The notes beneath the pieces were generated by a model that had not been told where the DNA came from, did no database searches, and saw only the letters and a program-made list of their open reading frames with translations. DNA of 43,389 nucleotides from Cystobasidium ongulense (lineage: Eukaryota; Basidiomycota; Cystobasidiomycetes; Cystobasidiales; Cystobasidiaceae): assembly GCA_022835595.1 (NCBI GenBank), contig BQUP01000015.1, positions 14,960 through 58,348 of the forward strand, in the 5' to 3' direction. Positions 31,440 to 41,735 of the stretch are shown piece after piece; positions within the stretch are counted from its first letter, which is position 1; every line of letters starts with the position of its first letter. The translations under genes were made by a program, and so were the position numbers.

Positions 31440-32490
31440 GTGTACCTTATTCTCAAAGTGCCAGCGTTAGTCTTAGCAGTCCAAGCGGCAAATGGACGGG
31501 CAAAATGTATAATCTACAATGCCATTCGTACAAATCGGCTGTGACCAGGGTCTCAGGACTCCACGGATATCGATCGCGAGGTCATGCGAGATCTGGCAGA
31601 GTGACCTAAATATGTATTCGTATCTCTCCAGAACTGGAACACAATATTCTGTCCGGACAGTGTTTTACGAATACACGGCCAGAATTTCAAAGCTGTCACC
31701 AAGGATTGCATGTCATACCCGGACGATATCTAGTCTATGTTGAAGATACTAGCCCTTGGGGTGGTTAGGTGAGGAAGTCGTAGCTCTATCCGACTCACTT
31801 CCTCCTTGTATAGGTCTTCATCCCTCCCTTCTACAACTTTGCCAATATTGACCTTCTTTGACTTCCAAACGGATACTGCCGGGAGGGCGAGCAGAATGTC
31901 TATTTCGAAGATTCAGCATCAAGCAGAATATATGCGCCCGCTGCATACACTTGGACCAGGCTACGTGCCCCTCCGAAGAAGTAAGACTTCCCAGTCCCTG
32001 TTACATCGACAGCTGACGCAAGATGTTCTGATGTTTGCTTCGACCAGTGTTGGAGTTGTGCAATCCCTTGGCTTCGGGCTGCAATAAGGTGTTATAGGCG
32101 GGCTCTGCGTCGAGTACAACTAGCTTACCTCTGTTGCATCTCTCTACGCTTTGCCCACATCATGATAGGCATTGTTAGTGAATAGGCTGAGCTTGTCGCC
32201 CTGCTTCTCCAGCTGCTGCAAACGATACAATCGGAGCACTACTCGGCGCATTGGATCGACGTCGAGTTCTTGCGAGCCATCCGGAGAAGGTGCGTTCAGA
32301 TTTGTCGACGTCAAAGACATTCCGCATCTGTATTGAATACTGAATCGTCTACTGTGCAAAGCTGAAATTGATGTCTTTGACTAGATCCTCAATAGCCATG
32401 AGGAAACCGGCCATGTTTTGATTGCGCTTGGCTTCGCTTCAAACCTTCATGCCCTCGCATCTCTAGACTTCTTCTGCTCAAAACGCTGAC
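31440..32490. repeat. Dispersed repeat, diverged partial copy (R4)
   Basis: It matches about 3268-4330 of R1 in the same orientation but is clearly more diverged than R3. Shared landmarks are the GTGACCTAAATATGTAT / GAGACCTAGATATATAA stretch, the ACTGACGCAAGATG block and the CCGGCCATGT-TTGATTGCGCTTGG block. A minus-strand peptide remnant (32359-32144, with VLRLYRLQQLEKQ and LSLFTNNAYHDVG) matches that of R1. Confidence 0.75.
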
Positions 32491-33174
32491 GGGGCCGCTA
32501 GTTAAGCTGTTCGCATCATCTTTGAAGATAGATGCGCTCGTGCTTTATGCTGTTGCTGCTGTAGGAAGCATTGAAGAATCGAGTCGGAACATGTTGCTAA
32601 AGCATGATGCGTAAGAGCGTCCTGTTGCGTTCCTTCTGGCTGAGCGCAGTGAGAGGCGGCCAATCTTGCTATATACGGAGCTGGAGGATGGTGGTAGGAG
32701 GTGCAGCAACGGCTCAGGCTCGCTGAGAGCCGGTGTTGCGACCATCTGCGATGCGGCTGAAGCAACACCATACAATAGCAGACAGCCTGGCCCTGCGCCA
32801 GATGGGTGTGCACTCCTTCAAAGATCTAGGAGGACGCTAGCAGAAAGGGGGGGGGCAATTCACCTTTTGTAGCATTCTCTATCATGTTGGGTCTCTTCAG
32901 ACCAAGCAAATAACCAATTCGCATCGCATCTTCACCATTATGCGATTGCCCCATTCCAGCACTCGGAGGCACGTATGGATAATTGCAGATGCACTGCCGC
33001 TAGTTGCATTATGTAGTTCCCTCCCGGCATTGACGCTCCGCTCGAACAAGTCTTTTCGTAATACGCGACATTTTTTATCGTCGAGCAGTCCGACAGATTT
33101 GACGTGTTCTAGCTCTGCCAGACTTGCACCCAGCGCGGCTGGACTATCCAGACTGCCGCCTTGCCCATGAGCTT
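32491..33174. other. Unassigned interval with CTG/CAG-rich sequence
   Basis: Minus-strand frames (32813-32502, 32775-32545) read Ser/Gln-rich segments but show no domain. They could be the 3' part of the coding remnant at 33175-34385. No other feature was recognised. Confidence 0.35.
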
Positions 33175-34385
33175 TCAGCAGCAGTGGAGGCGGTAGATTC
33201 GGTTGTGAACTTGTCGTGGAAGGAGGTTGCTTATAGAAAGAAGTCCCCCGAGGGCGACTTCTCCCTTGAATCTACTGCCTGTTCCTCCAGCTCTTGGGGT
33301 ACTGAAGTGGCCTGAATTGCCATCGTCGTGCCTGCGGCGCGTGTCAGAGAGAGATGAAGCGGACTGAGAGGATGAGGCAGCTGTATGTTGACGGCGCTTC
33401 GAAGACGATGATGTTGTCCATCTATCGAACAGAGTGCTGTCTACTCGAACAAGCTGGAGCAGCAAGTGCTGCTGCTGCTGCTGCTGCTGTGACTGCTGTG
33501 TCTTCGCCTTGTTCTCGTTGCCATCGAACCAATTGATGTGCTCGACAGGAGCAGGCAGTCTGACTGAGCCGGAACCCCCGCCAGCATGACTGCCTCCTTT
33601 GCCTCTATGGGAAATGCTCTCGATTCATTGGCCTCCTTCTCTTGCCTCTTTTCTGGCGACGGCGGCACTGGCGGCTCCACCACTTTCTATCTCTAAGTTT
33701 GGCGTCGATAGTTAATAGGACTTTGCGAAGCACTGAGTGACGGCGCCACTTGGCTCAAGGACGTCGTTGCCTTGATGAGCGGCTTCGACACGCGGATGAG
33801 CTCGACAGCTGCGGCGTGGGCTTCAACAGCTATATTATCGGTTCTTGAAGCTTGTTGACTGTCAATTGAAACCTCCAGTCAGCTCAGGTACTTTTCAGCG
33901 CTTCATGCATGCACCTACGGAGCGTTGGATTTTTGCAGTCGCACACTTAGTGTGGCTGCTTCACCCCAGTCCATTGAGTCATCAATCGAGGCACCGGCGG
34001 AGCCATAAAATGAGACAGCCGGCTGTTGTGCAACTGCTACCGCTGTCACCACCTTTGCTTGCTTTTGCGGTCTGGCCGGTCGCTTCGCCGGCGTTGTCTG
34101 CTTTGACGAACGTGCCGTTCCTGGAAGATTGGGCACTTGGACATCCAAGTGCTTGGTGGGCTGGACGTCCAGCATAGCATTACGGTCTATTGCGAATAGC
34201 GCTTGCCATGCAGATTTGCTTGCAGATTTGGCGCCAGCAGGCAGTCTGCGACCGAGCTGCTCCGCCAGGCCTTGTAGATCTGCAATGCGATATTGCGTGA
34301 ATGGCCTCAGCAGCACAGTGCCGTCAGGCGCGGAGTACCGTGGCAGCGGCGCTGTGCCTGTTCCTGCCATACTACGGCCTGACAT
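33175..34385 (-). pseudogene. Low-complexity, Gln/Ser-rich coding remnant
   Basis: The minus strand starts at an ATG (34385) with MSGRSMAGTGTAPLPRYS, an ordered-looking segment (YRIADLQGLAEQLGRRL; ALFAIDRNAMLDVQ), a basic Pro-rich linker and SIDDSMDWGEAATLS, stopping at 33915. Protein-like sequence resumes downstream in other frames: VEAHAAAVELIRVSKPL (about 33820), SPEKRQEKEANESRAF (about 33655), then EHINWFDGNENKAKTQQ running into polyglutamine and Ser-rich tails to 33175. The pieces look like one gene with intron(s) and at least one frameshift. The poly-Gln is encoded by the CAG tract at 33465-33489. No family is recognised; a regulatory protein or a LINE ORF1-type protein are both conceivable. 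Confidence 0.35.
33465..33489. repeat. (CTG/CAG)n trinucleotide tract
   Basis: About seven to eight CTG units on plus (CAG on minus) encode the polyglutamine of the minus-strand remnant. Confidence 0.85.
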
Positions 34386-34740
34386 ACTGCGTTAGTTCTA
34401 GCAGTCAGCCGTTATCAAAGCACCACCACGCTGACAGCTGACAGCAACTCTGCCATCAGCAATTCTCTGCGCATTTGCGCGCCGCACGGACGCGTTCAGC
34501 GCCTTCAAGGGCAGCTACGCCACTTCCAGGCATGCTTGCAGGTGGCAATACGGCAAAACCGCCATAGCATGCCATCCAAGGGCGGGGCAGCAGCAGGCAA
34601 AGAAGGAATGCAATGCCAATGTTGTTTACAAACTATGTACCAAGTCACGGAGCTGCTGTGACGCTCTGCGCTTTCGTCACAGAATTACTGTGACAGGAGG
34701 GTAGAACCATAAGGGTACTATTCTTTCGACCTCGCTGTAA

Positions 34741-35147
34741 AAAGCGACCCTCTTTAAGGCAAAACTCGGCTGGAAATTCAATATAGCAGTGGCAACAGGC
34801 AAGCCTAGCGAGGAGGCCACAGACATTGGCAATCAGTCGGCACACCTTGTCAACGCCTCGACACCTCACAAGAGATTATTGGTCCGTAATCTAGCCTTCC
34901 AAGCAGGAGAAGGTGATATTACAACATTGATGTCGGCTTATGGCGTGGTCGAACATGTGAGTATTAGGCACGCTTTGAAGATCACGATGGCGTTTCTGCT
35001 GACATCGCGTCAGGTGCTTATCCCGAGGACGCGAGATGGAGCCGTCAAAGATATCGCGTATGTGACAGTCGAGACGAGCGAATGTGCTGGTCAGGCGCTG
35101 GTACACTTGGACGGCAAGCCGTTCGTAGGCCGCCTATTCCACATTAT
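34741..35147 (+). pseudogene. MRD1-like RRM domain fragment
   Basis: A plus-strand frame opens at 34741 and encodes a single RNA recognition motif split by a 57-nt intron (34957-35013; GTGAGT donor, TGCTGACA branch, CGTCAG acceptor, phase 0). RNP2 is RLLVRNLAF, the inter-strand segment is SAYGVVEH/VLIPRTRDG, RNP1-like is KDIAYVTVE, and the end reads HLDGKPFVGRLFHI. That ending closely matches the LDGK-x-FQGR-LHILPA signature of the second RRM of MRD1, a 35S pre-rRNA processing factor that normally has five or six RRMs. Only one is present and no ATG precedes it. It therefore seems a partial duplicate of a conserved nucleolar gene. A GTACGT at 35148 could be a further donor. Confidence 0.6.
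34957..35013 (+). other. Intron in RRM fragment
   Basis: The GTGAGT donor, CTGAC branch site 13-18 nt before the CAG acceptor, and removal that joins the two halves of the RRM fold in phase all support a real spliceosomal intron. The fragment was therefore copied as genomic DNA rather than through RNA. Confidence 0.7.
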
Positions 35148-35259
35148 GTACGTCATAGATAGGCAAGTACAATGTCTTTGCACAACTCGACGCCGAATGG
35201 ACAGTAACCCATCTATACGGAAGTTCTTCCGCCATTACTCTCTCGTAGGCTGCTAGTGG

Positions 35260-35891
35260 GCGCTGTCGTACCGCAAACCCTATAAACATCCAGCACTGCG
35301 GCACCTTGGTACAGGCCTCCCGGTTGCTGACCGTGCTGGACGACACACGCACAAGACCAAGCATCTTCCCCAGACAAACATATCACAGCCTCAATACCAA
35401 TTAGATCGCCTGATTCTCCAAGATGGTTGTGCTCCTCGATCTGCCAACCGAGATACTGGCGACTTTCTTTACCAGGGAATGAAGGTGCATACTTAAGAAG
35501 GTGCATACTTCGAACGACGAGCGATGCGCGGACACCTATGTCTAAATAACTTGTTTAGTACTGAATGGATGTCTCAGCCGGATCCCTCATCAATGACATA
35601 GTCCACACCAAAGCTCGCTATCTCCGCCTATCTCTTCAGCTCTCTTGCATCTCTGTTCGCTAACTTCAATGCAGTATCACCCCTTCCAGCCCCACACCCC
35701 CACCGACTCTCGCACCATGCTCATGCCTGCAATGAGACACTATCGTCGACGTATGGGAAGCTGCAGTCCGTTGCGTTTATGCCTCCGAGCAGAGTCATAA
35801 GCAATGCGGCATCCACAGATTCGTTTACAGGGGCTAAAGTATTTGTGACGTTACCCGAAGTCGGGAGGAGGACAGCCGTCACGATCTCCCC
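35260..35891. other. Unassigned interval
   Basis: No gene was recognised. A C/T-rich stretch with CACCATG-like context occurs near 35690-35720. Frames at 35213-35506 (-) and 35779-36009 (+) are judged to be chance or antisense frames. Confidence 0.4.
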
Positions 35892-37148
35892 TTATATCGT
35901 AGTCGAGCTCAAGCCCGTAGGGAGGACTGCACTCGAGTTCAGGATGCTCAAGCTCGCAAGTTCTGCAGTGCCAGTAGGCAATGTAGGAAGTATTGCAGGG
36001 AATATTTGATTGTCCGTAGATCCGAAAGGATTTGAAATTGGGGGCATAGTCTGGGGAATAAGCGTAGGCGACGCGCTGCTAAGACCTGTCGATACTATGG
36101 ATGTCGCGGACGCAGTGGTGATCAGGGGAGTATCGCCGTTATTCGGAACAGAGCTCTGCTGCAACAATGAGGAACTCGTGCCCGGCCTACTTCCTCGCGA
36201 CGTCGTTGCGGAAAAAGAAGCACGTTCCCGAGGCAACATTGTGGAGGGACTACTTTCCTGGCCCGTGGACGTGCTAAGAGCACCGAGAGCAGTATTCGTG
36301 TATGGTGCTTGAGCGATTGTGCTGCTTTCCCCTGTCCCAAGCGGGGCTGGAGTCAGTGATACCTGCCTCCGGCGACGCTCGCCGGCGATACCTCCGGCAA
36401 CGCATTCAGGATAGACGTATTGGACCGACTTTCGAGCCACCCCACAGGCGAAACTTGCTCCAGCCATGGAGCCCTTGGTCGCACAAATGGCGGCGATGAG
36501 CTCGATGGCTGCTGCTGCCGCTGGAAGTAGCGTCCCGCCTGCGGCAACGCCAGCAGAGAGACCGTAGAACTCGATAGCGGCCAAAGTCTGGGCCTCGCCG
36601 AGCGCTAGCGACATTCCGGAGCCAGGCCCTCCCGAGATCTTAAAGTTGATGACCGAATTGACGTCCTGGACCCCCCGACAAAAGAGTTGAACGGCATCGT
36701 AGATGTGGCACCCCGCTCTTGCCGGGTCAAGTGAACCGTCCGAGCTGTCTGCGGAGTTGGCAGGGTTGCGTGGAGGGATGTAGAACCCGTCTTTGATATC
36801 CCGGCTGTATGGAGCCACACATTGGCAGTAGCGAGGGATGCCGTAGTTCCAGCACGTGGTGCAGGTGTCATGGCATCCCTGAACACACTGGTCCTCTTGA
36901 TAGCCGCCGGGGCCAGGTGGACAGGCATTGAGGCAGGCCACAAGCGGGTCCCCGCACTGGTCTTCGGGTATTCGGCACCTGTCAAACATGTCGGCGCACT
37001 GGTACCACTGCTTATCGCTACACCCGGCTGTACCGCTGCCACTGAAGCAGCTGATGAGGCAGATTGAGGAGGAGCATGCTTGCAAGGGTGTGTAGATGTA
37101 GGTGGGACACAGCAGGAGCTGCGCCCTGACAACGGACGCGCCGAGCAA
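35892..37148 (-). CDS. Cysteine-rich, Ser/Thr-tailed extracellular protein
   Basis: A minus frame of about 418 codons is open to a TAA at 35892. The N-terminal 140 residues hold more than 20 Cys in short spacings (CSSSICLISCF, CADMFDRC, CVQGCHDTCTTCW, YCQCV), typical of disulfide-rich extracellular modules. A Gly/Ala-rich hydrophobic region follows (AGVAAGGTLLPAAAAAIELI) with two more Cys, then GERRRRQV, which could be a furin/Kex2-type site. The last 150 residues are Ser/Thr/Pro-rich, as in glycosylated stalks or adhesins. There is no ATG at its 5' edge, and the minus frame at 37170-37494 is the likely preceding exon. No named family. It lies about 85 bp downstream of the HET gene on the same strand. 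Confidence 0.55.
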   Translation of the reverse strand: MLGASVVRAQLLLCPTYIYTPLQACSSSICLISCFSGSGTAGCSDKQWYQCADMFDRCRIPEDQCGDPLVACLNACPPGPGGYQEDQCVQGCHDTCTTCWNYGIPRYCQCVAPYSRDIKDGFYIPPRNPANSADSSDGSLDPARAGCHIYDAVQLFCRGVQDVNSVINFKISGGPGSGMSLALGEAQTLAAIEFYGLSAGVAAGGTLLPAAAAAIELIAAICATKGSMAGASFACGVARKSVQYVYPECVAGGIAGERRRRQVSLTPAPLGTGESSTIAQAPYTNTALGALSTSTGQESSPSTMLPRERASFSATTSRGSRPGTSSSLLQQSSVPNNGDTPLITTASATSIVSTGLSSASPTLIPQTMPPISNPFGSTDNQIFPAILPTLPTGTAELASLSILNSSAVLPTGLSSTTI

Positions 37149-37169
37149 TGTCCTCTGTGAGCAGCCGTG

Positions 37170-37494
37170 CTGGATCCCACCACACCACTATCGAATATCC
37201 TGCCGAGCAAGGACAATGAAGGGTATTGATGTAAGCGTCGACGACCGGACAGATAAATTCAAGGTGCTCGCCGACAGTTGACGTCGCTATAAAAGCGCCA
37301 GATGAACAAACGCTGTCCTTTCTGGAGACAGTCAAAAAGCAGTTGTGCGACAAGGCTGTCTTGGCTCTGCTGACAAATGAGGCAGTGCCTGCTGGCAGCA
37401 CAGCCGGGGACGTGGCGCGTGGTCTTCTACGATAGAAGCAGGTGGATATGCAGTCCGCGGTATAGATATTCGTATTACGCGCTAGGTCAGGCAT
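37170..37494 (-). CDS. Probable upstream exon of the Cys-rich protein gene
   Basis: It starts at an ATG (37494), MPDLARNTNIYTADC..., and shows the same style of spaced cysteines (ADCISTCF, HNCF, DSVC, EFICP, HCPCSAGY) before the frame change into the main Cys-rich exon. No signal peptide is evident at this ATG, so a further upstream exon may exist. The splice junction between 37200 and 37110 could not be fixed: GTGGGA-type donors and several AG acceptors are possible, and a frameshift is the alternative. Confidence 0.4.
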
Positions 37495-37579
37495 ACAGGC
37501 TTGTCATTGGGCGAGCGCTTAGCAAGACAACAGGGTGTGAGCACTAGCTGATCTCAAGGCACCACACTGCATAAAAGGC

Positions 37580-39281
37580 TTAGAACGACGCGGTAGTGAC
37601 TTTCTGCATTATCCTTACATCTGTTGCTAGACAGCCGCCCAAGCAGCCGACAATCTTGAAGCTGCCCGAGTCTTGGAGGCCAAGCCACGAGAGTCCCACT
37701 TGAGGTTCTCTATGAACTCCATCAACTACCTCCAGGGCATGCAAGATGCGGAATTGGAAGGCCGATCCAGAATCTGGACATTGTGGCCAAATGAGCGCGG
37801 GAAAGCAATGCGCTTGCGTTTGCACTAAGCAGCATCTAGCGCGTTCGTCTAGCGCGATGGAGAGCTGCCGAAAGCTCATCAGAAGATATGTGCAGGTCAG
37901 CCACTCCACGACCTGAGGGCAGTGGTGTTGAGCTTGTACTAGAGGGATATTCCCCTGATCGAGGGCCACATTCCCAGTAACAATGTAATCCCACAGAGCC
38001 TCGATGTGCTGACCCATAGAGATTTCCCCCACAAGTTCCTCCAACGAATTGAGTCTTTCCAGCTTAGCATAGTTCGAAATGGCGCTAAGTAAAACCGTAC
38101 GCATTTGGTTTTGCCATGTAACGATGTCTTGCATAGCCCACTCTCGGACAACGGCTTCATCACCTTGGGCGAACAGCGGCAGTCCTGCTACTGTCAATGT
38201 TGTCGATCGTCCAGCAAAGAGCTCGAAGCCATTCTTTGGGGGTCCAGCCCTATGCGACCAAAGACTTGAGGGTGGAAGAGAGGTCAAAATGCACTGTTCT
38301 GTGGCCTGTTGGTATTGATCAAACGCATCACGCAGGACTTCACGAAGCTGCTTCCGGTCGTCTCCCATCGCAGGAACGCGATACCAGCTGAAAGCGGGGA
38401 AAAGGCCCAGAACGTAGTCTGCGGGCTTGCTAGTCTGCCGACGACTGGCCCGAATTTCCTACATAGCCAAAGGTAAACCTCCTCTGCGCTGAAGCTCTCG
38501 ACCGGGTAATTTGTGCACTCGTCGTCCTCTGCACGCCGCCATCTCAACCACTAGCTCTTCCACCTTTTCTGCCGTCTCGGCCATGCTCGTTGCCAATCGC
38601 AAAAGCCTTTTAAGCGGTAGCATTTGGAATCTGTCATGACCTCGAATTTGTATATCATGAGAAGGCAGTACACCGTGGAAAGCGATGGAGCGAGCGTACT
38701 GCGCTTCTTGTCGTGTCCAGTAACGTGTAATCCAATCGAAATGCGGAAGACGCCTTCCTTCGTCGCGGATCCAATTGGCTATTGCGATAAGAAGCTGCAC
38801 GTTCAAATCTCTCCCCGGCAGGCTCATAGCGGATGGAATGTCAAGACCGTCGATGTCCTCCAAAATGACGTGCACGCAGATTGCGGTGCTGTATATTGCA
38901 GGAATCGAGCGCAAGCAATCTCTAACGCGTCCGGCTTCTTGCGGAACGCAAACGATATCCATCCACAGCCACTGGTTCGCAAGGTTGATCTCGAGCCATG
39001 ATTCTAGATGGGAAACTTTCCATGAGGAGCCTTTGCCCCGCCCTTCCAGCCAATTGGAATTCCTCCAACTCGCCAGGTGCGCCCCACGTGTGGGATATTG
39101 CGGAGAATTCTTGTTGCTCGCCAATCGTGCTCCACTGCCACCCACTTTTAGTCCAACGGAAGACACTCTGCTCCTTATAAGCTTCGTCCTGCTCTATCAT
39201 TGCCGCCAATGGGGACAGTCTAGAATTTTCGGGATCTGAATAAGGTAAAGCAAAGCAGTTTACGAGCCCAAACGACTGCAA
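37580..39281 (-). pseudogene. HET-domain (heterokaryon incompatibility) gene
   Basis: The minus strand carries the three HET blocks in order: FSAISHTWGAPGE (about 39105-39070), WLWMDIVCVPQEAG with a following IPAIYSTAICVHVILED (about 38970-38860), and WITRYWTRQEAQYARSI (about 38730-38690). After the domain comes PADYVLGLFPAFSWYRVP and a long helical C-terminal region to 37580. HET domains are TIR-related and trigger cell death on non-self fusion. The frame changes once near 39045, in a G-rich stretch, and an in-frame TAG occurs at 38459-38461; otherwise the frame is continuous. The 5' start is not certain, with no ATG in frame. It is divergent from the gene at 39617. Confidence 0.75.
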
Positions 39282-39616
39282 CCGCAGCCGATAAGAGGGT
39301 TCGATCGATCAGGTTTGCAGACATCTGCAGTGCCACACAATAGCAATATTTGCAGCCTCAGGATTCATGAGACACACATTCCTTGTGCGTGTCGATGTGG
39401 TGCACACGTTTAGCCCCTGAGGTCTTCGGGCTTAAGTCTGTCAAGTTCTGCTACATAGACGTCTGTATAGACGGATTTGATTCACAAGATTGCTGGAGCT
39501 GTAATTAGACTGTGTTAGTGGCACACACCGTCGGCGACATCCAAGTAATTTTCGTCCGGCGACTTGGGCAGAATACTTCTCGTGTTCTCACCAGCAGCGT
39601 GAATTTTACAGCTAGA
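39282..39616. other. Divergent intergenic region
   Basis: About 335 bp separate the HET-gene 5' end and the plus-strand gene at 39617. It is a natural shared promoter region. No specific operator or TATA box can be named with confidence. Confidence 0.4.
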
Positions 39617-40301
39617 ATGAACTGGCTCGGGAAGGTTCGCTTGCCTAGTTTCACGGGGATAACAGCTGTCGTGAGCACCTTCACCGGATACATTGGATAT
39701 CACCAGGGAATTTCGCAAGCAAAGGAAGAGGCGATCCGCGACCTGGAAAGCAGCTACGGAGAAGAGGTCCAGGATTGGTTGTCGTACATCGGAGTCCAGA
39801 AAACCTACTTGAAAGCGCGTGGTGTATGTCTGGAAGACTTCATGCAAGAGTTTCCCCGGACCACCGAATACCATGTTCGTTCACAGCACGGCAATTCTGC
39901 TTTAGGATTGGCTGAAACATGCGTCGCAGGGTCAATTTGCAGGGGAGGATGGCCGACATCACTTGAATCTCGAGCTGTGGCTAGACATTCGGAAAGGGTG
40001 CAACCGTTTGAATGGCTTCTGGGACTCTTTCTTGGAAGGCTGGCAACGAGGCTACTTTCCCAGCGGTGGCCGCCTTGGTGTACCCAGGCCAGCATATTCG
40101 TTTCGCATGCCGTGGCAGTTGGATTCGCATGTGCCGCTTACATTAGAGGGTCTATGGGCCAATCGCGCGCGGAACTTCTGCGAGCTGGTTGAGCCTCTGG
40201 AACACGCAAACTTTCGGTACATGCAAGGCCGCGGGGAATACAGCAAACCATCCCGTTTCCGAAAGCTCGAACAAGCATGCGATAATAGAAACAGCACATG
40301 A
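39617..40301 (+). CDS. One-TM hypothetical protein beside the HET gene
   Basis: The ATG at 39617 starts MNWLGKVRLPSFTGITAVVS, giving an N-terminal hydrophobic helix (about residues 11-28). A charged helix follows (AKEEAIRDLESSYGEEVQDWL). The C-terminal part is in another frame: LELWLDIRKGCNRLNGFWDS, then LEGWQRGYFPSGGRLG and a basic tail, ending in TGA at 40301. An intron 39824-39929 (GTATGT donor, TCGCAG acceptor, 106 nt) joins the two in phase and gives about 192 aa. However, the intron region is itself open and protein-like, so a frameshifted longer protein is possible. No family is recognised. Head-to-head placement with a HET gene suggests a functional pair, by inference only. Confidence 0.45.
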
Positions 40302-41485
40302 AGTAGGAGGGATTCACTGAGATATGCAGGGTATTCGCATGACTTCCCTGTGTAGGATTGGCCTCGTGTCCAATCAGTAGAGCTAGACTTCGAATTAAGC
40401 AAGTCTAAAGTTCAGTTTTTCCACGGTCCATCCGACATTAGGCCGCTCATGACTTGCTAATGGATAATTGAGCTCCTTCCTCTCTCATACCCTGCTCTCG
40501 TTGTGGCCACCTCAACTATATATACTGCAATGTGTACCTAGCAAAACCAAGACCTGCTTTATTGAAGAAAAACACGCGAACGCAGCCCCCAGCGGTAAAA
40601 TGTGGATGAGATCTAGATTGCGCAGTGTCGCGCTCTATCGACGACACAATAGACTGTGATAAGACTTTACAGCCGGCGGCCAGTGCAGACCTTCAAGACA
40701 AAAGGGGTACACGCTGCTTTACTTGGCTGCATGTGGGGAGAGCTCAGCTAGGCAGTAGCGTGACCACTATAATCTCGGCATGGCGATGTAATATCCAGCG
40801 TACATGACAATTGCATATTGTAAGTCCCCCGATTAGCTCATTGGTGTGGCAAGCTCAGGCAACAAGATAAGCGGAACTCGCGTGATGCAGCATGAGTTGA
40901 AGCTTTCCAGAGAGTTAGTTACTTAGCTGCAGGCTTACAAGCACTGTCATCTCAAGCTGCCTGAAGAAAGCCTCAGATACTTTGGCGACGATTCCAGTGT
41001 CGTAGTGATTATTTAAGGAACGACTGGCGAGGTCAGGGAATCGCGAGGCGTCCACGGAAGTTATCGGCGGGGTGACTTAGGGGGGAAGGGCAGCTCCCGG
41101 TGTTATACTGATGGTTTGACGAGCGTTCTCCATGATTTAACCGAAGTCTCTCTGCCATAACTGATTACTGCTGCACCCATCGGCCATGGGAAGGTGCGAA
41201 GACATACGTTCTACGCTTTCGGAGTTACCGGGTACAATAAGAGCGGAAAGCCGAAGGTCAGTGAGAGCATAACAAGAGCAACATATATAGATTATGTATA
41301 ATGGCAAGCTATGCAAGAGAAATGCTATCCAATGCTAGGCTATCTTTGGAGGCGTGCGTGCTGACAGTCTTTAACTGCCTTGTATCGAGAGCAAGCGAGC
41401 GACAAAGCGTTAAGACAAGTTCGTTCACGTGAGAAGACGACTCCTCTTGTACGCACGTCCGTGACAGATATTTCGCTGCGGTCGG
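40302..41485. other. Unassigned interval
   Basis: Only short frames without motifs (40468-40659, 40625-40807 +). No repeats or RNA genes recognised. Confidence 0.4.
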
Positions 41486-41695
41486 TCATTGCGTACAGCA
41501 GCCTGCCGTATTGTATAACGGCAAAGACTGGAAGCTGGTAAGCGTAGTGACGGTGTCGACTACGTCTCGCTGAAAGTGTAGGCGGCTGCGATGGTATTGG
41601 AGGTATTGGAGGTCCTCTTGATCATGTGCATGACGAGGTCGCTCCTGACTGCCGAAGATCGCCTCTAGTTCAGCAGGTGAGATACTGGATAACAT
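41486..41695 (-). CDS. Hypothetical 69-aa protein or first exon
   Basis: The minus frame begins at an ATG, MLSSISPAELEAIFGSQE, continues with a His/Gln-rich middle (HDQEDLQYLQYHRSRLHF) and stops at 41486. The N-terminus has a clear helix-like character, and it could be the first exon of a longer gene. No family is recognised. Confidence 0.25.
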   Translation of the reverse strand: MLSSISPAELEAIFGSQERPRHAHDQEDLQYLQYHRSRLHFQRDVVDTVTTLTSFQSLPLYNTAGCCTQ

Positions 41696-41735
41696 GCTCC
41701 ATCTAGGGCACCACTGTCTCGATGATAATGAACAA

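Noticed and set aside
36605-37216. 203-codon minus frame overlapping the Cys-rich gene
   Set aside because: Shadow frame; its composition lacks the regular Cys spacing of the overlapping frame and has no motif.
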